From Pedococcus cremeus (GTDB taxonomy: Bacteria > Actinomycetota > Actinomycetes > Actinomycetales > Dermatophilaceae), in the NCBI RefSeq assembly GCF_900111375.1, contig NZ_FOHB01000003.1, positions 310,001 to 374,000 on the forward strand: 64,000 nucleotides of DNA. Direction: 5' to 3'. This document shows, piece by piece, positions 8,101-15,927 of this stretch (position 1 is the stretch's first letter; each line of letters starts with the position of its first letter). Under the pieces are notes generated by a model. The model was not told the DNA's origin and did not search any database. It worked only from the letters and a program-made list of their open reading frames with translations. A program made the position numbers and the translations under genes.

Positions 8101-9941
8101 GTGGAGGTGCCGAGCGTGAAGACGTCGCCGACCCGCGACTCGTAGACCATCTCCTCGTCGAGCTCGCCGACCCGCCGACCGGTGCCCTCGCCGGTGGCGA
8201 GGTAGACGGCATACAGGCCTCGGTCGGGAATGGTGCCGCCGCTGGTGACGGCGAGACGCTGGGCGCCGCGGCGACCGGTGAGGACACCGGTGACGCGGTC
8301 CCAGACGATGCGCGGGCGGAGCTCGGCGAACTCGTCGCTGGGGTAGCGCCCGGCCAGCATGTCGAGGACCGACTCGAGGATCGAGCGGGGCAGGGAGGCG
8401 AACGGCGTGGCCCTGCGGACGAGCTGCTCGAGGTCGTCGACGGCCCAGTCGTCCATGGCGCACATGGCGACGACCTGCTGGGCGAGCACGTCGACCGGGT
8501 TGGCGGGCACGTGCAGCGACTCGATCTCGCCGGAGCGCATGCGCTCGACCACGACGGCGGTCTGGACGAGGTCGCCGCGGAACTTGGGGAAGAGCACGCC
8601 GCGGGACACGGCGCCCACCTGGTGGCCGGCTCGGCCGACGCGCTGCAGGCCGCTCGCGACGCTGGGCGGCGACTCGACCTGCACGACGAGGTCGACCGCG
8701 CCCATGTCGATGCCGAGCTCGAGGCTGCTGGTGGCGACCACGGCGGGCAGGCGGCCGGCCTTGAGGTCCTCCTCGATGGCCTGGCGGTGCTCCTTGCTCA
8801 CCGAGCCGTGGTGGGCCCGGGCGAGCACCGCCGGCGCGCCCCTGCTTGCGCCGGCCTGGGCCATCAGCTCGGCAGGGGTGCGGGTGCTGCCCCGGTGCCG
8901 GACGCGTGACCCGGCACCGTCGCCCCCAGCAGTCCCTCCTGCCTCGCCCGACGCGTCGGCCGGGGCCTGCTCGGCCTCCTGAGCCGCCTCCTCGAGGCGC
9001 TCCTCCCAGATCTCGTTGAGGCGGGAGGTGAGCCGCTCCGCGAGGCGCCGGGAGTTGGCGAACACCAGTGTCGACCGGTGCTCGGCGATGAGGTCGACGA
9101 TGCGCTCCTCGACGTGCGGCCAGATGGAGGCACGTCGCTCGGCGCCGGCAGCCGGGCCGGTGAGGTCGTCGAGCACGACCTCACCGAGCGAGGACATGTC
9201 GGCGATGGGCACGACGACGTCGAGGTCCCACTCCTTGGTCGACGGAGGACGCACCACCTCGACGGGCCGGCCGCCGGCGAGGTAGCGGGCGACCTCGTCG
9301 ACGGGCTCGACGGTGGCCGACAGGCCGATCCGCTGGGCGGGTCGGTCGAGCAGGGCGTCGAGGCGCTCCAGGGTCAGGGCGAGGTGGGCTCCCCGCTTGG
9401 TGCCGGCGACGGCATGCACCTCGTCGAGGATCACCGTCTCGACCCCGGCGAGGGCGTCGCGGGCGGCGGACGTGAGCAGGAGGAAGAGCGACTCGGGGGT
9501 GGTGATGAGGATGTCGCTGGGAGTGCGGGCGAACGCACGGCGCTCGTTGGCCGGGGTGTCGCCGGAGCGCACGGCCACGGTGATGTCGGGCTCGGGCAGC
9601 CCCAGCCGGGTCGCGGCGTGGCCGATGCCCACGAGAGGGGAGCGCAGGTTGCGCTCGACGTCGACGGCGAGGGCCTTCATGGGGGAGACGTAGAGCACGC
9701 GGCAGCGGCGCAGGCGCTCCTCCGGCGGCGGCTGGCTCGCGAGCCGGTCGAGCGCCCAGAGGAAGGCCGAGAGCGTCTTGCCCGAACCGGTCGGCGCCAC
9801 CACGAGCGCGTGCTGGCCCGAGCTGATCGTCTGCCACGCGCCGGCCTGGGCCTGCGTGGGCTCGCTGAAGGATCCCCGGAACCACGCGGAGGTGGCGGGG
9901 GAGAAGCGGTCGAGCACGTCGGTGCCGGTCTGGCGAGCCAT
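5178..9941 (-). CDS. lhr: ATP-dependent 3'-5' helicase Lhr (long form)
   Basis: This superfamily 2 DNA repair helicase has 1587 aa, close to the roughly 1500-aa mycobacterial Lhr. Motifs in order: Walker A APTGSGKT at residues 49-56, DEVH Walker B near 175, SAT motif III (LSATVEPVDEV), and the arginine-finger motif VI LQRVGRAGHQVG. The winged-helix and Lhr-specific core follows, and the long C-terminal half (AlkZ/YcaQ-like winged-helix region) contains YDLVTTEIGGSALF and GVGPAVALDALRRL. I start at the ATG at 9941 (MARQTG) rather than 24 nt upstream because the conserved region begins here. It is the first gene of the lhr-nei2 operon. Confidence 0.95.
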   Translation of the reverse strand: MARQTGTDVLDRFSPATSAWFRGSFSEPTQAQAGAWQTISSGQHALVVAPTGSGKTLSAFLWALDRLASQPPPEERLRRCRVLYVSPMKALAVDVERNLRSPLVGIGHAATRLGLPEPDITVAVRSGDTPANERRAFARTPSDILITTPESLFLLLTSAARDALAGVETVILDEVHAVAGTKRGAHLALTLERLDALLDRPAQRIGLSATVEPVDEVARYLAGGRPVEVVRPPSTKEWDLDVVVPIADMSSLGEVVLDDLTGPAAGAERRASIWPHVEERIVDLIAEHRSTLVFANSRRLAERLTSRLNEIWEERLEEAAQEAEQAPADASGEAGGTAGGDGAGSRVRHRGSTRTPAELMAQAGASRGAPAVLARAHHGSVSKEHRQAIEEDLKAGRLPAVVATSSLELGIDMGAVDLVVQVESPPSVASGLQRVGRAGHQVGAVSRGVLFPKFRGDLVQTAVVVERMRSGEIESLHVPANPVDVLAQQVVAMCAMDDWAVDDLEQLVRRATPFASLPRSILESVLDMLAGRYPSDEFAELRPRIVWDRVTGVLTGRRGAQRLAVTSGGTIPDRGLYAVYLATGEGTGRRVGELDEEMVYESRVGDVFTLGTSTWRIEDITHDRVLVTPAPGLPGKLPFWKGDQLGRPAELGRAVGAFVREIVGLSPAKARARVGKAGLDEWATDNLLAYLEEQREATGHVPDDRTIVVERFRDEIGDWRVAVHSPFGGQVHAPWALCVSARMRERFGVDVQAMHGDDGIVFRLPDLEFEDGRGAELLELVRLDADEVYDLVTTEIGGSALFASRFRECASRALLLPRRRPDRRQPLWQQRQRAAQLLEVASQYASFPIILETVRECVQDVFDVPGLTDLMRDIESRTVTMVDVESTQPSPFARSLMFGYVAQFLYEGDSPLAEKRAAALSLDPTLLAELLGRGEGLSLRDLLDPSEVTRTERELQRLTPERACRDAEDVADLLRSLGPLPLSEVERRCREGLSRNEIGNWLVDLESARRLIRVRVAGEERWAAIEDAGRLRDALGASLPVGVPQAFLESVPDPLGDLVARYARTHGPFSVPAVAHWWGVGPAVALDALRRLVSSGRAVEGELLPVENGGGAHGLDYCDAEVLRMLRRRSLAALRAEVEPVPAVELARFLPTWQGVGGGLRGREGLVRAVEQLAGAIVPASALETLVLPSRVAGYSPGLLDELTSTGEVLWCGHGSLPGDDGWVSLHLGDTAHLTLPPHDEAEVTEGQRAVLDALAGGGAYFFRTLSDAAGSTDDEQLVTDLWALVWAGRVTNDTLAPLRALLSGGRTTHRRSRPAPRSTRYAGRRGSLGALSGQRPAGRPSLPSRSGPPAGAGRWSLLPEPEVEATVRSYATAEVLLDRYGVVTRGSVVAEGVPGGFAGVYRVLAAAEESGRVRRGYFVESLGAAQFAGTGAVDRLRAGARPLGEAEPRREAASAVVLAASDPANAYGAALPWPARPAAADGDSGTDGRKGHQPGRKAGALVVLVDGDLVLYVERGGKTLLSWSDDPELLQAAADALALAVREGALGRITVEKADGGAVLGSGHPLAQALASAGFHATPRGLRLRR

Positions 9942-10155
9942 TGCGACAAGCGTGCCACCGGGCACCGACAGCGGCGCGGGAAGGGTGTGGGTGCGGCTTT
10001 CGGGGCAGTTGCGGCGATTCGGGCCTCACCCGGTGCCGGTCATCCCTAGGGTCCTCGCTGGAACTGCCGGGCGCGCGGCACGACAGGCGCACACTGGAGT
10101 CGTCGCACGACCGTGGCCGGACAGGGACGGTCATCGAGGACAGGGGGAATCTGTG

Positions 10156-12078
10156 ATGGAGCCCATCGCACTGCGCGCGCCGGTGACCTTCGTCCTGGCC
10201 GTCGCGATGGCCGTGGGCCTGCAGGCCACCCCGGCACGGGCCACCGCTCCTCCGGTGACGCGCAGCCCGGCCGAGGACGTGTTCGCGCGGATGACGGAGG
10301 CCCAGCGCGTGGGCCAGGTCCTGATGGTGGGTACGCCGGCCACCGGGGTGTCGTCCGCCGTGGGCTCGGCCATCTCGCAGCAGCACGTCGGGTCGGTGAT
10401 CCTCACCGGCCGCAGCCAGGCGGGCGTCAGCGGGACCGCGTCGGTCACGAAGGCGTTGCGGGCCAAGGCGACCGCGAGCGCCACGGGCGGAGTGCCGCTC
10501 GTCGTCGCCGCCGACCAGGAGGGCGGCCAGGTGCAGGTGCTCCAGGGCGCGGGCTTCTCCCGGATCCCGAGCGCCCTGACGCAGGGCACCTGGAGCACCT
10601 CGACGCACATCGCGCGGGCCCGGACCTGGGCCGGCGAGCTGAGGGCCGCCGGGGTGAACCTCGACCTCGCCCCGGTCGCCGACACGGTGCCCAGCGCGGC
10701 CTTCGCCCCGTCGAACGCCCCCATCGGCGCCTACGACCGCGAGTTCGGCTTCACCACGACCAGGGTCGGCGCGCACAGCGCCGCCTTCACCTCGGGCATG
10801 CGGGCCGGCGGGGTGATGACCGCGGTGAAGCACTTCCCCGGGCTGGGCCGGGTCACCGCCAACACCGACACGAGCAGCGGCGTCACCGACCGCACGACGA
10901 CCTCGACGGACCCCTACCTCAAGCCCTTCCGCGACGCGGTCGCAGCCGGCTCCGAGGTCGTCATGGTCTCCTCGGCCGTCTACACGAGGATCGACGCGAA
11001 GAACCCGGCAGCCTTCTCGCCCAACGTCATCGGAGGAATGATCCGCCGCGACATGAACTTCCGCGGGGTCGTCGTCTCCGACGACATCGGCCATGCCAAG
11101 CAGCTCGCGGCGTGGTCTCCGGGGACGAGGGCCGTGAAGTTCCTCGCCGCCGGTGGCGACCTCGTCCTCACCGTCGACGCCACCCAGGCGCCCGCGATCA
11201 CCAGGGCCATCCGGGCGCGCATGGCCGACAGCCCGACCTTCACCCGGCAGGTCCACGCAGCCGCCCTGCGCGTCCTGACCCTCAAGCAGCGCATGGGCCT
11301 GCTCCGCCCGAACGGAGCGGTCCGCGCGACGGACGTCGACGAGGACGGCGCGCCCGACCTGGTCGGCCGGCGCTCGACGGGTCGCGTGGAGGTGTTGCGC
11401 GCCAACGGCACCGGTGGCTGGCGTGCCGCCTTCGCCGGCAACACCGCGAGCTTCTCCTCCGCGGACCTCCTCCTGCGGGCCGGGGACTTCGACGGCGACG
11501 GGCACGTCGACGTGCTGGCCCGGCGCCACTCGGACGGCGCCCTCCTGCTGTATGCCGGGAACGGCAGAGGGGCGCTCGCCGCACCCCGCGTGGTCGGCAG
11601 CGGGTGGGGAGCGCTCCGCGAGGTCGTCGCCCCGGGCGACGTGACCGGCGACGGGCACCCCGACCTGCTGGCCGTGGACCCACAGGGCCGGCTCCGCGTC
11701 TACGGCGGCAACGGCCTCGGCGGCTTCCTGGGCGGCTCGCGGGTCATGGGCACCGGCTGGGGCGGCATCGACCGCCTCGCCGCCGTGGGCGACTTCGACC
11801 GCGATGGCAACCCCGACCTCGTGGCCCGCAGCGCCTCCACCGGTGACCTGCTGCTCTACCGCACCGACGGCCGTGGCGGCTGGAGGACCGGCTGGCGGCT
11901 CGGCACCGGCTGGGGCGGCATGGACACCGTCCTCGGCGTGGGTGACTTCGACTCCGACGGCCACCCCGACGTCCTCGCCAGGAGGTCCGCGACGCTGTAC
12001 CTGTACCGGGGCACCGGTTCCGCCCTGCGCGGCGGCACCTCGGTCGGGTCCTTCGGCGACATCTCGCTGGTCGGCTGA
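10156..12078 (+). CDS. Secreted glycoside hydrolase family 3 protein with FG-GAP/VCBS repeats
   Basis: This 640-aa exported protein has a signal peptide (hydrophobic core TFVLAVAMAVGLQATPARA, about residues 11-29). Residues 35-390 form a GH3 barrel related to beta-N-acetylhexosaminidase NagZ, with AADQEGGQVQ, KHFPGLG and the nucleophile segment VVVSDDIG. The NagZ catalytic-loop histidine of the DSH type is not seen; the corresponding stretch reads NTDTSSG. From about residue 390 there are four or five FG-GAP/VCBS-like repeats with calcium-loop DxDxDGxxD motifs (DVDEDGAPDL, DFDGDGHVDV, DFDRDGNPDL, DFDSDGHPDV) that likely form a beta-propeller. AGGGGGA precedes the ATG. It probably acts on cell-wall or extracellular sugars; the substrate is unknown. 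Confidence 0.85.
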   Translation: MEPIALRAPVTFVLAVAMAVGLQATPARATAPPVTRSPAEDVFARMTEAQRVGQVLMVGTPATGVSSAVGSAISQQHVGSVILTGRSQAGVSGTASVTKALRAKATASATGGVPLVVAADQEGGQVQVLQGAGFSRIPSALTQGTWSTSTHIARARTWAGELRAAGVNLDLAPVADTVPSAAFAPSNAPIGAYDREFGFTTTRVGAHSAAFTSGMRAGGVMTAVKHFPGLGRVTANTDTSSGVTDRTTTSTDPYLKPFRDAVAAGSEVVMVSSAVYTRIDAKNPAAFSPNVIGGMIRRDMNFRGVVVSDDIGHAKQLAAWSPGTRAVKFLAAGGDLVLTVDATQAPAITRAIRARMADSPTFTRQVHAAALRVLTLKQRMGLLRPNGAVRATDVDEDGAPDLVGRRSTGRVEVLRANGTGGWRAAFAGNTASFSSADLLLRAGDFDGDGHVDVLARRHSDGALLLYAGNGRGALAAPRVVGSGWGALREVVAPGDVTGDGHPDLLAVDPQGRLRVYGGNGLGGFLGGSRVMGTGWGGIDRLAAVGDFDRDGNPDLVARSASTGDLLLYRTDGRGGWRTGWRLGTGWGGMDTVLGVGDFDSDGHPDVLARRSATLYLYRGTGSALRGGTSVGSFGDISLVG

Positions 12079-12080
12079 CG

Positions 12081-13631
12081 GTGACGAGTCCACCTGCGGC
12101 CGTGGGCGACCGCGACCAGCGGCCCGCGCCGCAGAGCGAGCCGGCGACCGGCCCACGGTCCGCTCGGGACGGCGCACCCGGTCGTCCCGGGGTGGCCTGG
12201 CGCTGGGTGCTGCCCGCCGCCGTCACCCAGGCCGTGGTGCTCACGGTGGCGAGCCTCGGCTACGGCTGGCACCGCGACGAGCTCTACTTCCGGATGCTGC
12301 CGCCGGCCTGGGGCTATGTCGACCAGCCGCCGCTGGTGCCGTTCCTCGCCCGCACCCTCGCCTCCGTCGCCGACGAGCCGTGGGCGGTGCGCACCCCGGC
12401 GACGTTCGCCTCGGCGGTCTCGGTGCTCCTCGTGGCCCTGCTGGCCCGTGAGCTCGGCGGCGGCCGGGGCGCCCAGGCGCTGGCGGCGTGGGGCTACGCC
12501 TTCTCGGCGATGCCACTGATGCTCGGCCACCTGCTGCTCACCTCGACGCTCGACCAGGCGTTCTGGCTGGCAGCGACCCTCGCCGCGGTGCGGGCCGTGC
12601 GGAGCCGTGACCGGTGGTGGCTCGCGGTCGGGGCCGTGGCGGGGGTCGCCTCGTGGAGCCGGCTGCTCGTCGTCGTGCTCGGGCTGGCGCTGGCGGCGGG
12701 GCTGATCGTCCTCGGCCCTCGTCGCGTGTTCCGGACCCCGTGGCTGTGGGCCGGCGGCGCCGTCGCGGCACTGCTAGCGGCGCCGAACCTGGTCTACCAG
12801 GCCACCCACGACTGGCCTCAGCTCGCGATGGGAAAGGCGTTGGCGCAGAACAACGCCGGCGAGGTGCGGTCCCTTGCGCTGCCACTCCTGCTCATCATGC
12901 TCGGCCCCGTGCTGGCCGTCGTGTGGGGCGTGGGCCTGGGGTGGCTGCTGCGGGCGCCGCGGCGCCACGAGGTCGGCTTCCTCGTCGTGGCGTTCGGCGT
13001 GCTCGTGGCCTTCACCCTGGCCTCCGGTGCCCAGCCGCACTACCCCGTGCACCTGCTGACCGTCATGTATGCCGCGGGCTGCGTGCCGGTGGCGCGCTGG
13101 CTCGCCACGCGAGCCCGGTGGCGCCGCGCCTTCGGTGTGGGCCTGGTGCTGAACGCCGCCTTCGCGATGGTGCTGGCCCTGCCGGTGGTGCCGCTCGGCG
13201 TCCTGGGGCGCACACCGGTACCCGCACTGGGGCCCCTCGTCGGCGACCAGGTGGGCTGGCCCGCCTACGTCGAGCAGGTGGCACAGGCCTGGCGATCCGT
13301 TGCCGCCGGCCGGCACGCGGCCGTCGTCACCAGCAACTACGGCGAGGCCGGGGCCCTCGCACGGCTGGGGCCGGCCCTCGGCCTGCCGACCCCCCACAGC
13401 GGCCAGAACGCGCTCGCCGACCGACCTCCGGCGGCCGACGTCGACACCGTCGTCCTGGTGGGCTGGCAGGCGCCGCACGTGGCCGACCTGTTCGCCCGGT
13501 GCGACGTGGTCGCGCGCCTCGACAACGGGATCGGCGTCGACAACGAGGAGCAGGGCGCCCCGGTAGCCGTCTGCACCGGACCGGTAGCGGACTGGGCCAC
13601 GCTCTGGCCCCGGTTCCGGCACCTCGACTGA
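12081..13631 (+). CDS. Membrane glycosyltransferase, family 39 / ArnT-like
   Basis: This 516-aa polytopic membrane protein has about ten hydrophobic segments. The GT39/ArnT hallmark GYGWHRDELYFRMLPP occurs after the first membrane helix, carrying the catalytic-type Asp-Glu pair in a periplasmic loop, followed by WGYVDQPPLVP. A C-terminal soluble domain from about residue 390 ends SNYGEAGALARLGP and VVLVGWQAP. Such enzymes transfer sugars from polyprenyl-phosphate donors on the outer face of the membrane. The GTG start lies 2 nt after the stop of the GH3 gene, so the two form an operon. Donor and acceptor cannot be read from the sequence. Confidence 0.85.
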   Translation: MTSPPAAVGDRDQRPAPQSEPATGPRSARDGAPGRPGVAWRWVLPAAVTQAVVLTVASLGYGWHRDELYFRMLPPAWGYVDQPPLVPFLARTLASVADEPWAVRTPATFASAVSVLLVALLARELGGGRGAQALAAWGYAFSAMPLMLGHLLLTSTLDQAFWLAATLAAVRAVRSRDRWWLAVGAVAGVASWSRLLVVVLGLALAAGLIVLGPRRVFRTPWLWAGGAVAALLAAPNLVYQATHDWPQLAMGKALAQNNAGEVRSLALPLLLIMLGPVLAVVWGVGLGWLLRAPRRHEVGFLVVAFGVLVAFTLASGAQPHYPVHLLTVMYAAGCVPVARWLATRARWRRAFGVGLVLNAAFAMVLALPVVPLGVLGRTPVPALGPLVGDQVGWPAYVEQVAQAWRSVAAGRHAAVVTSNYGEAGALARLGPALGLPTPHSGQNALADRPPAADVDTVVLVGWQAPHVADLFARCDVVARLDNGIGVDNEEQGAPVAVCTGPVADWATLWPRFRHLD

Positions 13632-13648
13632 CCGCCACCGGCCTGTGA

Positions 13649-13654
13649 CAGACT
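13649..13654 (+). promoter_or_regulatory. -10-like element of DUF3046 gene
   Basis: CAGACT, a 7-nt spacer and then the GTG at 13662. It fits the leaderless spacing seen elsewhere in the window but lacks the leading T. Confidence 0.4.
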
Positions 13655-13661
13655 CGCAGCC

Positions 13662-13883
13662 GTGCGGCTGAGCCACTTCTGGAGCCTGATGAACGACGAG
13701 TTCGGCGAGTCCTACGCCGGCTCGCTGGCGCGCGACCACGTCATCGGCGCGCTCGGCAACCGCACCGCCCTGCAGGCCCTCGAGGAGGGTGACCCACCGC
13801 GCGCGGTGTGGCTGGCGCTCTGCGACGACATGGACGTGCCCGAGTCGCGCCGGCTCGGCGTCGAGCACCGCGCGAAGAAGTGA
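13662..13883 (+). CDS. DUF3046 protein
   Basis: This 73-aa actinobacterial protein of unknown function begins MRLSHFWSLMNDEFGESYAG, the diagnostic start of DUF3046. A second conserved stretch is ALCDDMDVPESRRLG. In many actinobacteria it sits immediately upstream of recA; here it is about 6 kb upstream, with the exporter operon and other genes in between. It is small, soluble and probably co-transcribed with the next gene, which starts 7 nt after its stop. Confidence 0.9.
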   Translation: MRLSHFWSLMNDEFGESYAGSLARDHVIGALGNRTALQALEEGDPPRAVWLALCDDMDVPESRRLGVEHRAKK

Positions 13884-13890
13884 CCCCCGC

Positions 13891-14913
13891 GTGAGCACCG
13901 CCTGGACCCGCTCGGCCGTCGTGCTCGCGCCGATGGCCGGCGGCCCGAGCACCGTCGACCTGGCGGCCGCGGTCGCCGAGGCCGGCGGCTTCCCGTTCCT
14001 CGCCGGCGCCTACCTCACGCCGAAGCGCCTGCGTTCCGACATCGCCGACCTGCGCGCCCGCACGTCAGAGCCGTTCGGCGTCAACATCTTCGCCCCGTCG
14101 CCGGACGAGCCGTCGATGACGGCTGCGGCGCAGGAGTATGCCGCGAGGCTGGCACCGTGGGCGGCTGCCGCGGGCGTCGAGCTGGGCACCCCCCGCTACG
14201 ACGACGACCACTTCGCCGCCAAGGTCGACGTGCTGGTGGACGCGCGCCCGGCGCTGGTGAGCTTCGCCTTCGGGTGGCCGCCGGCCGAGGTCGTCGCGCG
14301 GCTGCAGACTGCGGGCGTCGAGGTGTGGACCACCCTCAACGAGCCGGCCGAGGTCGAGTGGGCGGCCGCTCTCGGCGTCGATGGGGTCGTCGCGCAGGGC
14401 TGGGAGGCCGGTGGTCATCGTGGCGGGCCGGTCGACACCGGTCGCGAGCAGCTGCCCGTGCGTGACCTGGTGCGCGAGGTGCGGGCCCGCACCGACCTGC
14501 CCCTCATCGCGGCCGGGGGGCTGATGACCGGTGGGGAGGCGGCCGAGGTGCTGGCCGCCGGAGCCGACGCGGCCGCCTTCGGCACCGCCTTCCTCACGTC
14601 TCCCGAGGCCGGGACCGCGCCGGTGCACGCCCATGCGCTGACCCACCGCGAGGGCACCGTGGTGACCCGGGCATTCACGGGCCGCAGCGCCCGGGCCCTG
14701 CGCACCGCGTGGACGGACGGCTACGGCGCGGGTGCCCCCGCGGCATACCCGCACGTCCACCACGTGACGGCGCCGCTGCGGGCCCACGGCAAGGCCACCG
14801 GCGAGGCCGACCTGGTGCACCTCTGGTCCGGAACCGGGCACGCCCGGCTGCGCCCGCAGCCGGCCGGCGAGCTGTGCCGCACCCTCCTGGGCGAGCTCGC
14901 AGCAGCCCGCTGA
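13891..14913 (+). CDS. Nitronate monooxygenase family flavoprotein
   Basis: This FMN-dependent TIM-barrel enzyme of 340 aa belongs to the nitronate monooxygenase / 2-nitropropane dioxygenase family, which oxidises nitronates such as propionate 3-nitronate. Seen are the N-terminal VLAPMAGGPST, GVNIFAPSP, the catalytic and FMN region QGWEAGGHRGG at about residues 169-179, and the phosphate-binding stretch AAGGLMTGGEAAEVLAAGADA. I chose the GTG at 13891 because a longer frame would run through the DUF3046 gene. It is downstream of DUF3046 in an apparent operon; the role may be detoxification. Confidence 0.88.
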   Translation: MSTAWTRSAVVLAPMAGGPSTVDLAAAVAEAGGFPFLAGAYLTPKRLRSDIADLRARTSEPFGVNIFAPSPDEPSMTAAAQEYAARLAPWAAAAGVELGTPRYDDDHFAAKVDVLVDARPALVSFAFGWPPAEVVARLQTAGVEVWTTLNEPAEVEWAAALGVDGVVAQGWEAGGHRGGPVDTGREQLPVRDLVREVRARTDLPLIAAGGLMTGGEAAEVLAAGADAAAFGTAFLTSPEAGTAPVHAHALTHREGTVVTRAFTGRSARALRTAWTDGYGAGAPAAYPHVHHVTAPLRAHGKATGEADLVHLWSGTGHARLRPQPAGELCRTLLGELAAAR

Positions 14914-14916
14914 GGA

Positions 14917-14940
14917 CGCGACGGCCGGTATCCGGTCGCG
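14917..14940 (+). terminator. Weak hairpin after the nitronate monooxygenase gene
   Basis: CGCGA and TCGCG arms enclose a CCGG-TAT-CCGG core, just after the stop codon and before the next promoter. Confidence 0.35.
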
Positions 14941-14981
14941 CCACACCCGTAACGGGGATGAGGACTGTCGCTCCTGTTCGC

Positions 14982-14987
14982 TAGCGT
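14982..14987 (+). promoter_or_regulatory. -10 element of leaderless ABC-exporter operon
   Basis: TAGCGT is followed by a 7-nt spacer and the GTG at 14995. This favours that start over the GTG at 14986, which overlaps the element itself. Confidence 0.55.
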
Positions 14988-14994
14988 GGCGTCT

Positions 14995-15927
14995 GTGACT
15001 GGGGACGACATCCTGCTGAGCGCCACTGGGCTGACCAAGACGTTCGGCGACTTCCGCGCCGTGGACGGCATCGACTTCGCGGTGCGCAAGGGGGAGGCGT
15101 TCGGGTTCCTCGGGCCCAACGGTGCCGGCAAGTCGTCGACCATGCGCATGGTCGGGTGCGTCTCGCCGGTGTCCGGCGGCGAGCTGCGTCTCTTCGGCCT
15201 CGACCCGGCGACCGACGGGCCGGCCATCCGCGCCCGGCTCGGCGTGGTGCCGCAGCGCGACACCCTCGACGAGGAGCTGACCGTCGAGGAGAACCTCTGG
15301 ATCTACGGCCGATACTTCGGGCTCTCCCGCAGGGAGGTCCGGTCGCGGGCCGCCGAGCTGCTCGACTTCGCCCAGCTGACCGACCGGGCGGGCGACCGGG
15401 TCGAGCCGCTGTCGGGCGGCATGAAGCGGCGCCTGACCATCGCCCGGTCGCTCATCAACTCCCCGGAGATCCTGCTGCTCGACGAGCCGACCACCGGCCT
15501 CGACCCCCAGGCGCGACACGTGTTGTGGGACAGGCTGTTCCGGCTGAAGCGCTCCGGCGTGACGCTGGTGCTGACGACCCACTACATGGACGAGGCCGAG
15601 CAGCTCTGCGACCGCCTCGTCGTCATGGACCACGGGAAGATCGTCGCCGAGGGGTCTCCCCGCCAGCTGATCGAGGAGTACTCCACCCGTGAGGTGCTCG
15701 AGCTGCGCTTCGACGCCGAGGACCACAAGGACTTCGCCGAGCAGGTCACCGGCATCGGCAAGCGGGTCGAGGTGCTGCCCGACCGGCTGCTGGTCTACAC
15801 CGACGACGGTGACGAGGCGGCGGCGGTCGTCCACTCCCGCGGCATCGCGCCCCTGTCGTCCCTGGTGCGGCGCGCGACCCTCGAGGACGTCTTCCTGCAC
15901 CTGACCGGCCGGACGCTGGTCGACTGA
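14995..15927 (+). CDS. ABC transporter ATP-binding protein, NodI/ABC-2 exporter type
   Basis: This ATPase subunit of an exporter has 310 aa. Walker A is GPNGAGKS at about residues 39-46. The Q-loop is VVPQRDTLDEELTVEENL, the signature is LSGGMKRR and Walker B is ILLLDEPTTGLDPQARH. The H-loop reads LTTHYMDEAEQLCDR. GRYFGLSRREV and the overall pattern resemble NodI of the lipochitin-oligosaccharide exporter. The C-terminal regulatory extension carries EVLELRFDAEDHKD. A GTG at 14986 is an alternative start. It is followed by two permeases and a hydrolase with overlapping start and stop codons. The substrate is unknown. Confidence 0.92.
   Translation: MTGDDILLSATGLTKTFGDFRAVDGIDFAVRKGEAFGFLGPNGAGKSSTMRMVGCVSPVSGGELRLFGLDPATDGPAIRARLGVVPQRDTLDEELTVEENLWIYGRYFGLSRREVRSRAAELLDFAQLTDRAGDRVEPLSGGMKRRLTIARSLINSPEILLLDEPTTGLDPQARHVLWDRLFRLKRSGVTLVLTTHYMDEAEQLCDRLVVMDHGKIVAEGSPRQLIEEYSTREVLELRFDAEDHKDFAEQVTGIGKRVEVLPDRLLVYTDDGDEAAAVVHSRGIAPLSSLVRRATLEDVFLHLTGRTLVD

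Noticed and set aside
10781-10900. Calling the GH3 protein NagZ
   Set aside because: The catalytic His of NagZ is not visible and the protein carries a propeller-like repeat domain, so only the family can be assigned.
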